Origin: Magnolia sinica
Taxonomy: Eukaryota > Streptophyta > Magnoliopsida > Magnoliales > Magnoliaceae
DNA length: 64,000 nt
Assembly: GCF_029962835.1 (NCBI RefSeq)
Contig: NC_080577.1
Location: 1,116,001 to 1,180,000 of the forward strand
Direction of reading: 5' to 3'
Part shown: positions 36,001 to 47,606 of the stretch, in pieces
How the letters are laid out: each line of letters begins with the position of its first letter
Position numbering within the stretch: the first letter of the stretch is position 1
The notes under the pieces: generated by a model
What the model saw: the letters and a program-made list of their open reading frames with translations, nothing else
Database searches by the model: none
Told to the model about the DNA's origin: nothing
Position numbers and translations under genes: made by a program

Positions 36001-39000
36001 AGCCTGGTTCTGGCTAATGAGCATGCCTCAGCCTTTGGGCTTTGAGAAATTGCTCCAGCAACCTCATCCTAGCAAGAGTTTCCCTCAAAATCTCTACATT
36101 ATTTCCCTTTCTCAGAGAAGATTGGATCAAGGCCCTCAGTTCCAGTTGGAAGACGATCAGGACCCGGAGTTAGAGCAAGAAACCACCAGAGTGTAGCACC
36201 ATTTTATTCTCCTTCTAACTTTTTACTCCTTTTTTTCCTTTTGCTTTGTTAATTCCTCCAACAAAAACAAAAAAAAATGCAGAAATTCATGTGGGAATTT
36301 AATTTCTTACATTGTTTACTAGAGACCACTATTGACAGGCAGAAAGGGGTGCGTAACACCGTCCCTTATCTGACATCAAAGCATGCACTCAGATCTCTGA
36401 TTTGCAAGATCAGTAGAAGTTGAAAATGTCACTTCAGGAAGGCTTCAAGCTTCCCTGAAATCGAAGGCAGTGGCGACTACAAAACAACCAGTTTTTCACC
36501 AATTTTGTGGTGGAAATTGAGTCTCTTTACAGGACACCTTTACAAGTACTAAAGTTTATACCCCATAGGAGGTATTGTTAAGTCTAGCATGTGGCATTCA
36601 ACCTCATATCTTATGCTGAAGGATAGAAGAAATGCAACAAACAAATGACATCTCAGTGCATGCATATGCAATACACTTTTTACCACCAAATTTTGGTGTA
36701 CAAATACCTCAGCCATTAGAAACTTCCTGTTTATGCTCATCGCAATAGGTAATAGAGTGAGGGAAGTTAGACTTAAATGGTTTGGTCATGTTCAACAGAG
36801 AGCAAGGGAATGCCCAAAAGGATGTGTGTGGGCATAATGAGAAAAGACTAAAAAAACCTATGATCTAACTAAAGTTATGGCCCTTGATAGAGTGGAATGG
36901 AGGACAAGATTCATGTAGCTGACCCCAATTAATGGGATAAGGCTTAGATGATGATGAATTCATGGTTCTAAAATTTTGGTATTGGGGGTTGTATCGGCCC
37001 GGTCAAAAATGATATGATACGGGCGTCGCGTATCAATATCGGTATATATCGGACCATATCAGCATGTATCAGTCGAAAAAAATATTAAGCCAAAGAATTA
37101 AGAAAAAATCAAGAAGAAAGGAGACTAATAAAAGATTCAAGAATTTATCTTCTTCTTTTTTTGTATTTTGGACATGCATATGATGGTGCATCAGACCATT
37201 CTTTGATGAGGATATTGTTTGTCAGTTTGACTTGCTGAAGGTCAACTAAATGGGCCCTAATTGAACACAAATCAAGCATGATTTAGTGAATTGGGCCCCA
37301 TTACATTGAAATACAATAATAATAATTTATTTTTTTTTTAAAATGAAAATATCAAAAAGAAAGTGAAGGTTAACTCTTCCTTCTGATTTTTCCCATAACA
37401 GTCCACTTTGCTTAGATTTGTTGAATCCCATTTAAATCATTTGTTTTGATCCCGAAATAGGTATGGATCTAGCCTAAAATGAGTTTTTAAGGTTCCTCCA
37501 TTGTTTAATGAAACAAAGAGGAGAAGACAAGTTCAAAAAAAAAATTAAAATTAAAATTTAAAAAAGAGCTTTTATGGGCATATTGACCCTGCCTTGGTGT
37601 CGATACACCCTATATCACCAATATAGGCTGATACAGGTCAGTTTTTTCGTATCCAGCCAATATGGCCCTATATCGCATATCATCTCACATGGATACTGAT
37701 ATGATATGGCTATATCGGCCAATACAATACCGATATTCAAACCTGATGATGCTCATCACAGTATTATAAACAATGACATGTGACATTTACATGGAGAAAT
37801 TGGCATCAGGGCTTTGCTTCCCAAATGCTCTGAAACAACCTTCTGTACCCATGCCCATGGTGACACTATAGGACAAGTGCATAGCTGTGGGATACATGAT
37901 CATACCAAGAAACATTACATTGTAACGCAACTAGTTTTCAACTCTGTCTGCAAAGACTTGTACATGGATTACTTATGTGACTAAAAAGATATGAAGGTTG
38001 GGACACTGACAAGAACTATTAAAAAGTTGTTAACATGCTCAGGGAAGCTGACTAAATCACATACCCTCTTCAATCTCCTCCCACAACGACAATGTTCCAT
38101 CCACACAAATGCAGGCAACTGCATCACCGTATTCTGGAGGAACCCAAACAGCTTTCATTATGCTGCCCTGATGTGCCTGTAAGAACACCCAACGAGTTCA
38201 AAATGCAATAAAGGAAAAATAAACATATACAGAAAAAAAAAAAAATTAAAATTAAAAATGATACCTAAGCTAATTTTGAGATAAAATCTAGTTTGTGTGC
38301 GACTTAAAGATGATCCAATGAATATCAATTCATTAGGCTAAAATGCTGAATAGCTATCTGATCAACTTTTTTGATAGATTAATAATTTTTTAATAAGGGT
38401 GCATTTGGTTGCCCCAAACATCCTGAAATGTCATGATATTTTGCACCAAATTAAACTAATTAATCATGTAATTTCATGATATTTAGGCAAACCAGACACT
38501 ACTTTTATTAAATTAAAAAATTTGTGGGAGGCTCTTAAATCATCTCTAGAGAATTGAATAGCCTAGATCTAATTGGAGGCATAAATGGGTGAAGAAATGG
38601 AACATAACAGTAAAAAAAAAATAAAAAATGAAATGTGTTCAGGTCAGGATGAGTCACACCGACTAGGGCTTACTGGCCCCGACTCAGTCAATTCTCAAGC
38701 AACACGCCTGAGTTGTACCGAGTCAGATTAAGCCTACCCCACCCTCCAAGACTCACAGTATCAACTCAAACTAGGTCTGACCAAGTACGAGTAAACTCAA
38801 ACAAGTCTCCAAACCATTATCCTGAATGCTGATTTTTTAGAATTTGAGCCATTGAAAATGTTCTTTTCAGTGTTCTACATTCATCTACACAGAATGACGG
38901 TCAGAATCATCAGTTCAACCCAAGACAATGGACGGTTCGATCATCACATCATTTCAGCATGTAGGCCAAAATGAGGAAACATATGTTGGTGATCCTGACG

Positions 39001-39648
39001 AACTCGGAACCAACAGCATTGCAACAATCACAACAAAGTAAAATAAAAGAAAATTGGCCACTATCTCCAGCTGCACTTATCAATGACTTGCTTCATGTGC
39101 TACAATATCCAAACCGATAATCAGCTACGTCTTACATAAGATGCGACGTATCCCAAGTTTCACATAGATTGCACAAAATAGAGGGTTTTAAAAAAAAAAA
39201 ACAAAAACAAAATCGACGGTCCAGGGGATTTTGATTGATTTCCTTTATAACCATATATGGATTCTTTCCCCAAAACCCCTCCAATTGAATGATTATAGCT
39301 TTCAAATCTGAGATGGATGTTAGTTTTATATTATTTATTATTATTATTAGGGGAGATGGCTCCAGGTAGACCACACCAGATGATAGGGTTCACATAAAGC
39401 AAACACGTGTGCCACGTGCACGAGAAGCAAACCACTAAAACGATAAAAATAGAAACAAGAGGGAAGAAGAAGAAAACAGAAAAAACCTTCCAACGAGAGG
39501 TGAGGCGGAGAGCAGAGAAAGAAGAAGAATCGGGAGAATCGAAAATGGAGAGGGTTCCATCGTTCGATCCCGTCGCCATTCTCTGCCCACTATAATTCCA
39601 TGAACAGCACTCGCTCCCTTTCTCCAGCGTCACCACCGCCTTCTCCAT
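24216..39648 (-). CDS. SEH1: SEH1 nucleoporin, WD-repeat protein (8 exons, complete)
   Basis: SEH1 is a beta-propeller subunit of the nuclear pore Y complex (Nup107-160) and of the GATOR2/SEA complex that signals to TOR. Coding exons on the minus strand are 39487-39648, 38065-38176, 33540-33640, 32304-32381, 30258-30413, 25166-25278, 24697-24823 and 24216-24344. Every junction is GT-AG and every phase agrees. The sum is 978 nt, or 325 residues plus a stop, close to the 326 I recall for Arabidopsis SEH1. Recognisable blocks are [11 protein letters not shown] at the start, the WD strand [11 protein letters not shown] (about 27-37), [73 protein letters not shown] and [15 protein letters not shown] near the C terminus. 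The start at 39648 is chosen by family alignment; an in-frame ATG eight codons upstream is possible. The introns are very large and full of repeats. The family assignment rests on remembered homologues, but the exon fit is very strong. Confidence 0.96.
26503..26551. repeat. (GT)n microsatellite in SEH1 intron 5
   Basis: A near-perfect GT run just outside the left arm of a 1 kb palindrome. Confidence 0.9.
26560..27560. repeat. 1 kb imperfect palindrome (fold-back element)
   Basis: The left arm from about 26563 and the complement of the right arm ending about 27555 match along their whole length. Outer match: GCATTAAATAGTTTTT at 26605 against the complement of CTATTTAATGCACAGC at 27499. Inner match: TTTCTTACACGTGATGCATT near 26958 against the complement of AATGCACTGTGTAAGAAA near 27114. 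A (TC)n run at 27016-27060 forms the loop. No coding frame is present. It fits a fold-back or long-TIR non-autonomous DNA element in SEH1 intron 5. Confidence 0.78.
27016..27060. repeat. (TC)n at the palindrome centre
   Basis: About 45 bp of perfect TC repeat between the two arms. Confidence 0.93.
29798..30060 (+). repeat. 139-bp tandem duplication in SEH1 intron 5
   Basis: ACTCCAACAAGACATTAAAA starts at 29798 and again at 29937. Both copies continue through CATCCCAGCATG/TGTCCCAGCATG to AATACACATGTTCCAT. They differ at a few sites. Confidence 0.88.
31303..31400. repeat. TAACGGCCGTTAC-type dispersed repeat fragment
   Basis: GTAACAGTAACGGTAGCC, then GTAACGGCCGTTACGGTCT: a short inverted structure around a GGCC centre, in SEH1 intron 4. 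Confidence 0.45.
31951..32070 (+). mobile_element. 5'-truncated LINE tail with 20-bp target duplication
   Basis: AACTGCACTACTCTGGGATG occurs at both 31931-31950 and 32071-32090. Between them lie about 120 bp ending in GGGGGAAAAAAA. The core CGTCCGAATGGATGTACAT is shared with the insert at 48.9 kb. Long flanking duplications and an A tail point to LINE-type retroposition. It lies in SEH1 intron 4. Confidence 0.8.
34972..36490 (+). mobile_element. Ty3/gypsy-like LTR and leader fossil in SEH1 intron 2
   Basis: TGTAACTCATTG at 34972 and TTTCTTACA near 36311 could be the LTR ends (TGTAA/TTACA). A TATAAATACC box sits at 35801. Beyond the end come GGGTGCGTAACACCGTCCC and GGCAGTGGCGACTAC, phrases I know from the leader next to plant Ty3/gypsy LTRs. 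No coding part was recognised. A LINE-like tail (TTGGGATAAGGTTTAGATG, near 35688) lies inside. The ends are approximate and the element is old. Confidence 0.5.
36745..36960 (+). mobile_element. 5'-truncated LINE end (RT C-terminal remnant)
   Basis: The frame reads [19 protein letters not shown], like the common plant LINE phrase RLRWFGHVxRRP near the end of ORF2. It is followed in decayed form by DRVEWRTRF. The 3' end GGGATAAGGCTTAGATGATG closes the copy. An in-frame stop follows soon after the first phrase, so it is dead. Confidence 0.7.
36963..37744. mobile_element. TIR element with TATCGGCC-type ends
   Basis: The left end has TTTTGGTATTGGGGGTTG, then TATCGGCCCGGTC. The complement of the right end has TATCGGTATTGTATTGGCCG. 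The ends are inverted copies about 780 bp apart, each followed by ATATCGG/CATATCA-rich sequence. There is no transposase frame. It lies in SEH1 intron 2. Confidence 0.6.
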
Positions 39649-39699
39649 ACTCTTCTCTGCTCGAGAAAGCACAAAAAAATGGAAAGAGACGAAGGAAGG

Positions 39700-41380
39700 C
39701 TATCATTCTACTTTAGAAGAACCTTGACACTCTGGGATAGTGTGACGGTTGATATGCTGGCACCAAGAAATTGCGTACCGGGCAATGAAATAAATCAAAT
39801 CGACCTAGCCGAAATTATCGGTCTCAATTTTGATATTAAAATTAAAAATATAAATAAATAATAAAATAATAATAATAATAATAACCAAATGCCATACTGA
39901 ATTTTGCACATAAGTAATAGCCAGTTAGTACAAATTTAGGGAACAATTGAGGTTACAAGAAGCCAGTGGTTCAATTAATCACTCTGATTTTGGATTGTGA
40001 CCTATCTACAGTAAGAGTCACCCTCACTTTCAACTCTTCATTTGAGGTAACGCTTGTGAAAATGTGGACACGTATCAACAATCACACCGTGCCAGAGTAG
40101 CAAATAACTCATATGAATCATGGGGTGACAATGGACCAGGCTTGGCCCGGTCCTGTCGCGACTCTAAATATCCCAAGTCCCAAGCCCGGAAAGGGCTGGC
40201 TCAGTCAGCACAAGCCTGACCAAAAAGATTGGTTGTGCCAGGCCTGACACAGCCCAACCCAGCACGAAAATTGATGAAATCCCTACTCCCCACTCGAATG
40301 TTTCTAACCCAACCATTGATCAAGTGGACCACAAATTCACAAAGAAATAGATATCTTAAAAGCAGAACCAATGGTCTACATTGAAAATTGGTGGATTGCC
40401 TAACTTAGAATTCTTATAGTATATATCACACATGAAATATGTGGGTTGATGAGCTAAAATGACCTGAAAATTGATTGGGCAATCATGCAAGGCCAAGCCC
40501 AGCCCAAAGCTGGGTCAGGCTGGATAACCAGGAGGGAAGTATTCACCCAAGATGGTGACTAATCATCTGGCCCTGAACTGGATACCCAGTTTGTTTTGAT
40601 CCATCACAGGTCCAGGCGTCCAAATTCACATAGGCCAAAGTTCACCCCTTTTCTGTAGGGGGAGGACCACTTGAAGGATGGATCATCTGCATATCGGACC
40701 AATGGTTGGATGATCCAAACCATGCCATCGGATATGATGGGTATTTCTTAAAAAACCTTGTTGAATACCACATATTGAACCAGCTAAGTTGTGGATCACC
40801 ACACTTTACCCACGTCAAAATCCAAAATTTACACTGAACCAGTGATCCTCACTAGATGATTGGTGGACATCCCATGGACAGTTTAAATGATGGTCAATGG
40901 TCCAAATTGAAGAAAGCAGATGTCCATCCATCAGAAGTTAGATCTTCTAATTGATCTGATTTTTTGGATTGTGACTTATCTATGGTGAGTCCGGACTACG
41001 AAAATTAAACATGCCTCTCATCACCGTTGGATTTTCAGTTTCTATTTCAATAATCCAAAATGCTGATCCAATCGAAGGATCTTACTATGAATGCCCTGTG
41101 AACCAGGAATCCCCAAATTGAAGATACTAGGAATGGAATTTCGGTTTTTATTTTTTTAAATTTTTTTAAAGGCTGAATCTATTTTTGCTGTATGTTCTGT
41201 CTTAACCATCTAATGTTTAACCATTCACAATTGCCCCAGGACGTCAATGGTCTGGATTACAGTACCATGGGTTTGATAAGGGTAAACAAGATAACCCAAA
41301 CACAACCGTACCACCATTTTGGCAGGCTGGTTCGATTTGGATTTTACTTGCCCAAATAGGAGCATGGTTCTCTGATCGAA
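39700..41380. other. Upstream of SEH1: repeat-rich, no gene
   Basis: This interval must contain the SEH1 promoter; no clear TATA box was found next to the start. About 40135-40530 carries GC-rich phrases (CTTGGCCCGGTCCTGTC, AAGCCCGGAAAGGGCTGG, AAGCTGGGTCAGGCTGG) like the ends of the hAT-like elements at 53 and 57 kb. The rest is unassigned. Confidence 0.45.
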
Positions 41381-41384
41381 ACTA

Positions 41385-44300
41385 TAACACCAAAATTACT
41401 ATGGATTTAGTCATTCTTTTAGCCCATATGGCACATGTTTCGATTAAGTTAATAAAGTTGTCTACACTCCTAAAAAAGATGGCATGACTGAAAGAATAAA
41501 ATGTATGCTAAGAGAGCGTGTTAGAAGCATGTTGGCTAATATGGGATTTGAAGAAGAAATGTAGGCGAAAGCCATTTCAACGGCTTAGTATCTTGTGAAC
41601 AGATCACCATTTATTGCTCTAGAGGAGAAAACACCTCAAGATATATGGTCTAAAACTCCTTATGATTATTTTGAATTGAAGATACTTGGTTGTGATAGAT
41701 TTACTTTAGTTTTTATTTGTTAAAGAAACAAATTGGAACGTTAATCCAAGAAATGCATTTTTATTAGTTATGCAAATGAGTAAAAAGCTTATCATTTGTG
41801 GGAACCAATATGTAAGAAAATTATCATTAATTGAGATGTTCATTTTGATGAGTCTCATGTGCTTTTGAGAGATTCAAAATGTCAAAATTAGGAGAAAGAA
41901 TGTCCATGACAAAATGATGTTAAATACTTTGAAGATGTGTCGAAATAATCAGTTCCAAATATTATAAATTGCATGGATTCACATCGTGAAATCCGTCAAC
42001 CGACGTGTCTAAAAGATTATGTGGATCCTATGGCATTGGGGGCTCTACTAAAGATCAAGAACCAAGTCTTTTGAAGAAGCTATGCAAGGTAAAGATTCGG
42101 AAAATTAAAAGAAAGTCATGCAAGAAGAAATATTTATATTTGAAAAAAAATCATACATGATTTTTGGTGGCATTGTTGAAGAGTCATAAGGTAGTTGGTT
42201 GCAAGTGGGTTTATAAAAGCAAGGAGTGTAAGTAATATAATTGAAAGATATAAGGCAAGGGTAGTTGCCAATGGCTTTGCACAAAAGGAATATATTGATT
42301 TTATGAAAATTTTTGCACTAGGTGTGAAACTTGTTTTGATTTGGTTCGTTCTTATACTTGTAGCTTTGCTTGATTTGAAACTTGAGCAAATAGATATAAA
42401 AACAATATTATTTGTACAGGAATCTAGAAGAAGAAATCTACATGGGTTAACTGGAAAGGTTTGTAATAAAAGGCAATGAGAATCTTGTATGCAAGTTGAA
42501 TAAATAATTATATGGCCTAAAGCAAGCATGAAGGTAATAGTATAACAGGTTCGATGCTTTTATGTTACAAGTCTTCAATATATATATATATTTAAAAAGT
42601 AATTATGACCATTGCTTATATTTTAAATTTTTCAATAATGAAAATTTTCTTATCTTAGTTATGTATGTTGATAATATACTTTTGGTATGCAAAGATAAGG
42701 GAATGATATTGATGAGTTGAAGGCTCAATTAAGTGGGAAATTTGAGATGATAGATCTAGGGACGGCATGCCAAATCATTCGAATGGAGATAAAACGGGTA
42801 GATAAAGTGGAATCTTATCACTTTCTCAAAGAATGTTTATTGAAAAGGTACTTGACAAGTTCGGCATGAGCGGGGCAAAGTCGGTAAAGACTGCATTGGT
42901 CCCTTACTTCGTGTTATCTTCCGAGTAAAGTCTAAAGTCGAAGGAGAAAAAAGGACGTATGATTGGGTTTCGTTTGCAAATGTGGTAGAAAGTTCTATGT
43001 TTGTTATGGTATATACTAGGCGAGACATAGTTTATGAGGTTAGGATGCTTAGTCATTTTAAGAAAAATCACATTGTGAGGTGGAAAAATGGGTACTTCGG
43101 TACTTGAGCGGCACAATTAATCGTGTGCTTACATATAGCAAATGGGTAAAGGTGATGCATGGTTTTGTTATTGTAAATTTAGTTTGTGATCTTGATTGGC
43201 AAAGATCGACTACATGTCACATATTTTGTTTTGCAAATGGTCTTATAAATTGGATGTCAAAACTTCAAGGAATGGTTGCATTGTCAACTACGGATGCCAA
43301 GTATATGATGGCAACAAAAGCTTGTAAGATGGTGGTTTGGCTTTAAGGAATTATAGGAGAAATAGGTTTTGTTTGTAAACCCATGAATTTATTTTGTGAT
43401 GATATGAGGGTCATTTATTTTGGTAAAGAACTCGGTTAATCATAAGAGAATCAAGTATATTGTAGTTCGACACCATTTCAGTCGTCAAGTCATTGAAGAA
43501 AACCAAATTCGTTTGTTGAAGGTCAGAACAAAGGAGAATGTAGTGGACATGCTCAAAAAGACTGTTTAAGTAGAGAAGTTGGATGAGAGCTTGACTTCTC
43601 TAGGCTTTAGAGCAAGGTAATGATGGTGGATTTGTAAGGCAAGAATTTTGCTATCAAAGTGGTGATTGTTAAAATAGTGACACTAAAATCACTATGGGTT
43701 TAATCATCTTTTAAACCCATATGACCCATATTTCACTTAAGCTAACATGGCTCAATTGTCAGTGGACCCTTGGAAGGGCATTTTTGGCATTTCACTTGTT
43801 AAAAGGTGGCTTGTAGGGTAAGTTGTATTGGAGTTTAATGAGAGTTGTAAATTTTGGAGAGAGGGGTTTCTTATTGCACGAGAGGCTTTCAATAATAGGA
43901 TTTTCTTATTTAAGGCTTGATTCAAGACTCCAAAGTTTTCCTAAGAGGTGTTTTAAAATTTTCTTCTCAAGGTATTCAAGGTGAGAAGATCTATTAATAG
44001 AATTGCAATTGTAGAGGGTTTATCTTTTTAAGCTTGGAATCAAGGAGGTTTTGTTATATTTTTTAGAAAGCTACTTTTTTCCCTATTTCTTTATAATATC
44101 TCATTGGTTTAGTGAATTTAGTTTTTGGATTTTCTGTATATGAAGCCCAAGAGGTGAACTATGTATATTTTGTGTTCTCGTGTGGTTGCGTTTTTGTGTT
44201 CTTCTATGTTATCTTCTTCTTCTTCTTCTTCTTCTTCTTCTTTTTTTATTTTTTTATTTTTTATTTTTATTGCATACGATTCTCACATATTCCATGTTAT

Positions 44301-44400
44301 CATTAGAATCAAATGGGTGTTTGATTTTAGTGATGTATTATTTAAATGATAATTTTAATTGCATCAAGTAGTCGACAGTAATTTTAATTGTTTCACATAC
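41385..44400 (+). mobile_element. Ty1/copia fossil, internally deleted and badly decayed
   Basis: A short 5' LTR remnant (AAAATTACTATGGATTTAGTC, 41391) matches the 3' LTR, which begins TGTTAAAATAGTGACACTAA near 43668 (AAAATCACTATGGGTTTAAT). Between them, decayed integrase-end, reverse transcriptase and RNase H regions follow in copia order. The gag region, most of the integrase and most of the 5' LTR are missing, and the reading frames are broken many times. It is an old fossil. The 3' LTR end is set only roughly. Confidence 0.82.
44216..44240. repeat. (TTC)n microsatellite
   Basis: A TTC run within the 3' LTR of the copia fossil. The Ser- or Leu-rich frames here are repeat artefacts. Confidence 0.85.
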
Positions 44401-45970
44401 CAGAGACAGACATACTTCAAATGAGAATATGCTTTGTACCAAAATCTCCCCGATTTGGTACATCCCATGTGTATAATAACTTCCTTCTTGCCAATGGTTG
44501 CCGTATTTTTCTTTCTTTGCCATCTTAATTACTGCGCACCAGTTATAGAAGGGCTACAATTCTTAGGATTGTTGGTGCATGGGCAGTCTGCAGCATGGCC
44601 CATGCATGATGTCGAATTCATGGAACACTTACCTGTAGGACCCACTTATCAGGTCTATTGTAAACTGAAAACCAATTAAAACGGTACTGTATACCCTTTT
44701 CCCTGGAGCATTGCATGACAACCCCTACCCTATATTTGTCCATTTCAATTTTAATGGTTCTGATCTCCCAAAACGTAGAGGCAGCAAGACCTTCGTTCAT
44801 CTTCAATAGCAAACCCTTGATTGGACTAAAAAACCGAAATTTACTTTCTCAATATCACAGATCATAAATGGCGGATGCATCTTTGGATGGCCACCACCCA
44901 CCCACTAAAGATAGGGAACTTGATGTGTCACACTATGTAAATGTTGGCATCTTGTAGCATTGGTTTAGGAGACTAGCTAGGGCGGGTCCTGTGTGACTTG
45001 TCTGAGTTGAGTAGGAGCTGGTCGGGCGCAATCCAGTTCATTACCACAGGTCACCCTCTACTTGGATGAATAGGAAGTATGGCTGCAACTAGGGTTTGGG
45101 TCTACTGCAACCTGACTGACCCAACCTGTGTTAGGGTAGGGTGGGGTGGGGTCAGGTGGGTTTGTCAGGGTCTTTGTGTTGGCCTAGGGTTGGCAAATTT
45201 CAACCAGAGTTGAAATCGGGTTGGATTCCAGTTGAGCAAATTCAATTGGCTTAGGTCATGTTGAGATAGTTTAGGGTTGAAGACAAAGGAAATCGGGTTG
45301 AGGTCGGTTTGGAATTCGGATTGGATTGGATTGGATTGGATTATAGGTCGGGTCCTTTGGACATAAGATCGATCTCAGATGGATTCTCAACTAAACCCAA
45401 CCCACCCTAGTAAGCCCCTACTAGGGATTGCCACCACTCAGGTTAGAGACCAGGCGAGTCAGTCTGAAGCACCTATCATCACAGATTCATGATAAGTCAC
45501 TGTGTAAACATCACACAATCAGATGACCATTGGCCTTCTTTTTGTAGTAATTGTTTACCGACCCGTGGATGAGATTGTTAGGATCAGCTAACCAAATGAA
45601 CTGTTGAAATTGTTCTATTCTTAAGTTTTTAACCATTCATTTTTCTGGCTACTGATTGGTTGGCTAGATTCTGGCGATGGGTGTGAGTTTTACAAGGTAG
45701 CTTAATTATGAAGAGTGAGGCGGACCAAGTGAAAGGTCCGGATCAAATTCGTGATATTGTCATAAACCCAACAAATGGAATTCATAGCACTGGAGGTTTT
45801 GGTGCATTAGATGATTTCTCTGACCAAAACATAGTCATTCATATACAGAACATGTGGGATCCATTACTAGCCCACCTGTAAAACCAGCTTTCAAAAGCAA
45901 GTGACGTCACGTGAACGTACACATCACTTGTCAATGCAAACCCCATATAAACGAACGTGCAGAAATGCAA

Positions 45971-45971
45971 T

Positions 45972-45997
<26 letters not shown>
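45971..45997. repeat. (GA)n microsatellite
   Basis: About 27 bp of perfect GA repeat. Confidence 0.9.
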
Positions 45998-46002
<5 letters not shown>

Positions 46003-46854
46003 CATGAAATTAAAGCTTGCAAGTGCAGAACAACAGGTTACAGTTAGCACAAGGGATGGCCCATATAGGAAGTGATTTAGGCCGTTGATTTGGCTAATGA
46101 AAATGTAGCTGAGAGAGAAAAAGGTCATCACATCAATTGTTTTAGCAGAACGTTCGTTGAATTTCTTGGGCCAGGTCCTCCGCACTTAGTTCACATTCAA
46201 TACCAATCTGAGAAAAAAAAAAGAAAAAAAGGAGAAGATGAAGATAAAGAAGTAGAACAAACTCCAAGCGTTAGCATTTTCAGTAACCTCAATCACTGCC
46301 AAAAGAAGTAGGACTGTTCTTAAGCATGTCTAAATCAGTTTACACCATTGTTTTAAGACCGAGACCGGGGCTGGACCCGAACCACCACATGTTTCTTACC
46401 AAAGTAGGTTTGTCCCACAAGTGTCCTACAGCAATATGTAATTTTGATGGTATTATGTTAATTCATAGCTGTTGGCAAGGGGAGATTTAAGAGGTGATTC
46501 GTCCCACACTTGCCAACATATCACATGCTAGTGCAGGATCTCAGATGGGGAGCATGGTGAACATCCCCTGCCGAAATGTCAAGAAGGTGATCATGATTTC
46601 AAGTGGGCCACAGGTATTTATTGTTTATAGACGTTGATCATCATTTATCTAATATAACCCTCTCTCGTGTATTCACAGCTATTCATAACTTGTTTGCTCC
46701 GCAGTTGCAGTGGAAAGGTTTGCACTTGGTCATTTTCCATCTGTATATATGGGTTTTGCTACAACGACTCTAAAGCTTTTAATTTATACGTGTGATGCCT
46801 AATAATCAATTGGCACCTAGTATCATCGGAGCATGCCATGGAGTGAGAGTAAGA

Positions 46855-47115
46855 CTAATTTGTTCTAACCATCTATTTTATGAGCCATAGATTGCATGGT
46901 TAGAATAATCAAACCAAAGTTTTACTTTGGAGTCATGAAAAGAAAAAATAAAAGTGGAATCTATAGAATGGTTGATTTAAGATGATGATCAGACCTATTT
47001 TGCTTTTCCACTCAATCTTGGCCATCTATTCTCCTTGCTATTGATCAGATATTTAAGATCATTCAATTGGCATGATTTTTGCACCATGCCTTATACTTAA
47101 TTGTATGAAAGAATG
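46855..47115 (+). repeat. Degenerate monomers of the 50 kb tandem family
   Basis: ATTGCATGGTTAGAATAATC, then TGATCAGATATTTAAGATC and GGCATGATTTTTGCACC follow the same order as the arrays at 22.5 and 50 kb. Confidence 0.45.
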
Positions 47116-47164
47116 GACAGACTAGACTCATGATTGGGCATCCCACCTGTCACTTAAAAGCTCT

Positions 47165-47345
47165 AGGACATTGCTCGGGTGGTAGACTCTCAGGAGTTTC
47201 AACACCCGGTCAAGGGTTCGAGTATCCATACGTGGTGAAATTCCACTAGCGTGAGTGTGTGGGGGTGTGTGTGCGTGTGTAAAAAAAAATTAAATTAATT
47301 TTTTTAAAAAAATTAAAAAAATTAAAAAAAAAAAAAAAAAAAAAA
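47165..47345 (+). mobile_element. tRNA-like SINE, best copy in the window
   Basis: GCTCGGGTGGTAGACTCTC (box A-like), CAAGGGTTCGAGTATCC (box B-like), GAGTGTGTGGGGGTGTGTG, then an A-rich tail of about 60 bp. It lies just downstream of the tentative last exon of the SPCH-like gene. Confidence 0.85.
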
Positions 47346-47380
47346 CCTCTCATGAAGGTGTGACGTTGGAAAACCCACAC

Positions 47381-47410
47381 AGTGTGTGTGTGTGTGTGTG
47401 TGTGTGTGTT
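47381..47410. repeat. (TG)n microsatellite
   Basis: About 30 bp of perfect TG repeat shortly after the SINE tail. Confidence 0.9.
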
Positions 47411-47432
47411 GATGAGTGTACTGGCAAGATTT

Positions 47433-47606
47433 TCAGGGCATGTCAATAGTGGCCCCACTCGATGAAGAAATTGGATGTGTTTCACTTTGCACATGTGCCA
47501 TGGTAGCTTTTTCAGTCTCTACTATCACGACTAGCGCCTGCAGCACTTCTCTCCACAGCTCAGTATCTTCTAAGCAGCCAGTATGACCGCCTTGTGACAT
47601 TAGCAA
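47433..47606 (-). CDS. Tentative last exon of the SPCH-like gene
   Basis: SPCH and MUTE proteins continue after the Ile-Lys of the ACT-like domain with a short GxECxLSxEEL-type tail. On the minus strand, an open frame from an AG at 47607 to a TGA at 47433 (58 codons) contains GHTGCLEDTELWREVLQAL. This can be laid without gaps over the MUTE tail GLECHLSLEELTLEVQKSF, with matches at the Gly, Leu, Glu-Leu and Glu-Val positions. The phase fits the donor at 47871. The similarity is weak, the acceptor lacks a good pyrimidine tract, and the tail is longer than usual. Confidence 0.35.
   Translation of the reverse strand: MLMSQGGHTGCLEDTELWREVLQALVVIVETEKATMAHVQSETHPISSSSGATIDMP

Larger units (their letters stand above)
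44401..47160. other. Intergenic, no supported gene
   Basis: It holds GGGTTGGG/GACCCAACC-rich sequence at 44.99-45.42 kb (possibly old hAT-type ends), a (GA)n run at 45971-45997, and degenerate monomers at 46.86-47.11 kb. No gene is recognised. Confidence 0.5.

Noticed and set aside
44112-44371. Three overlapping Phe/Ser/Leu-rich frames
   Set aside because: They arise from a TTC microsatellite inside the LTR of a copia fossil.
47165-47240. Possible tRNA gene
   Set aside because: Box A and box B motifs are present, but no cloverleaf with an acceptor stem and anticodon arm could be drawn. The GT-rich 3' part with an A tail makes it a SINE.
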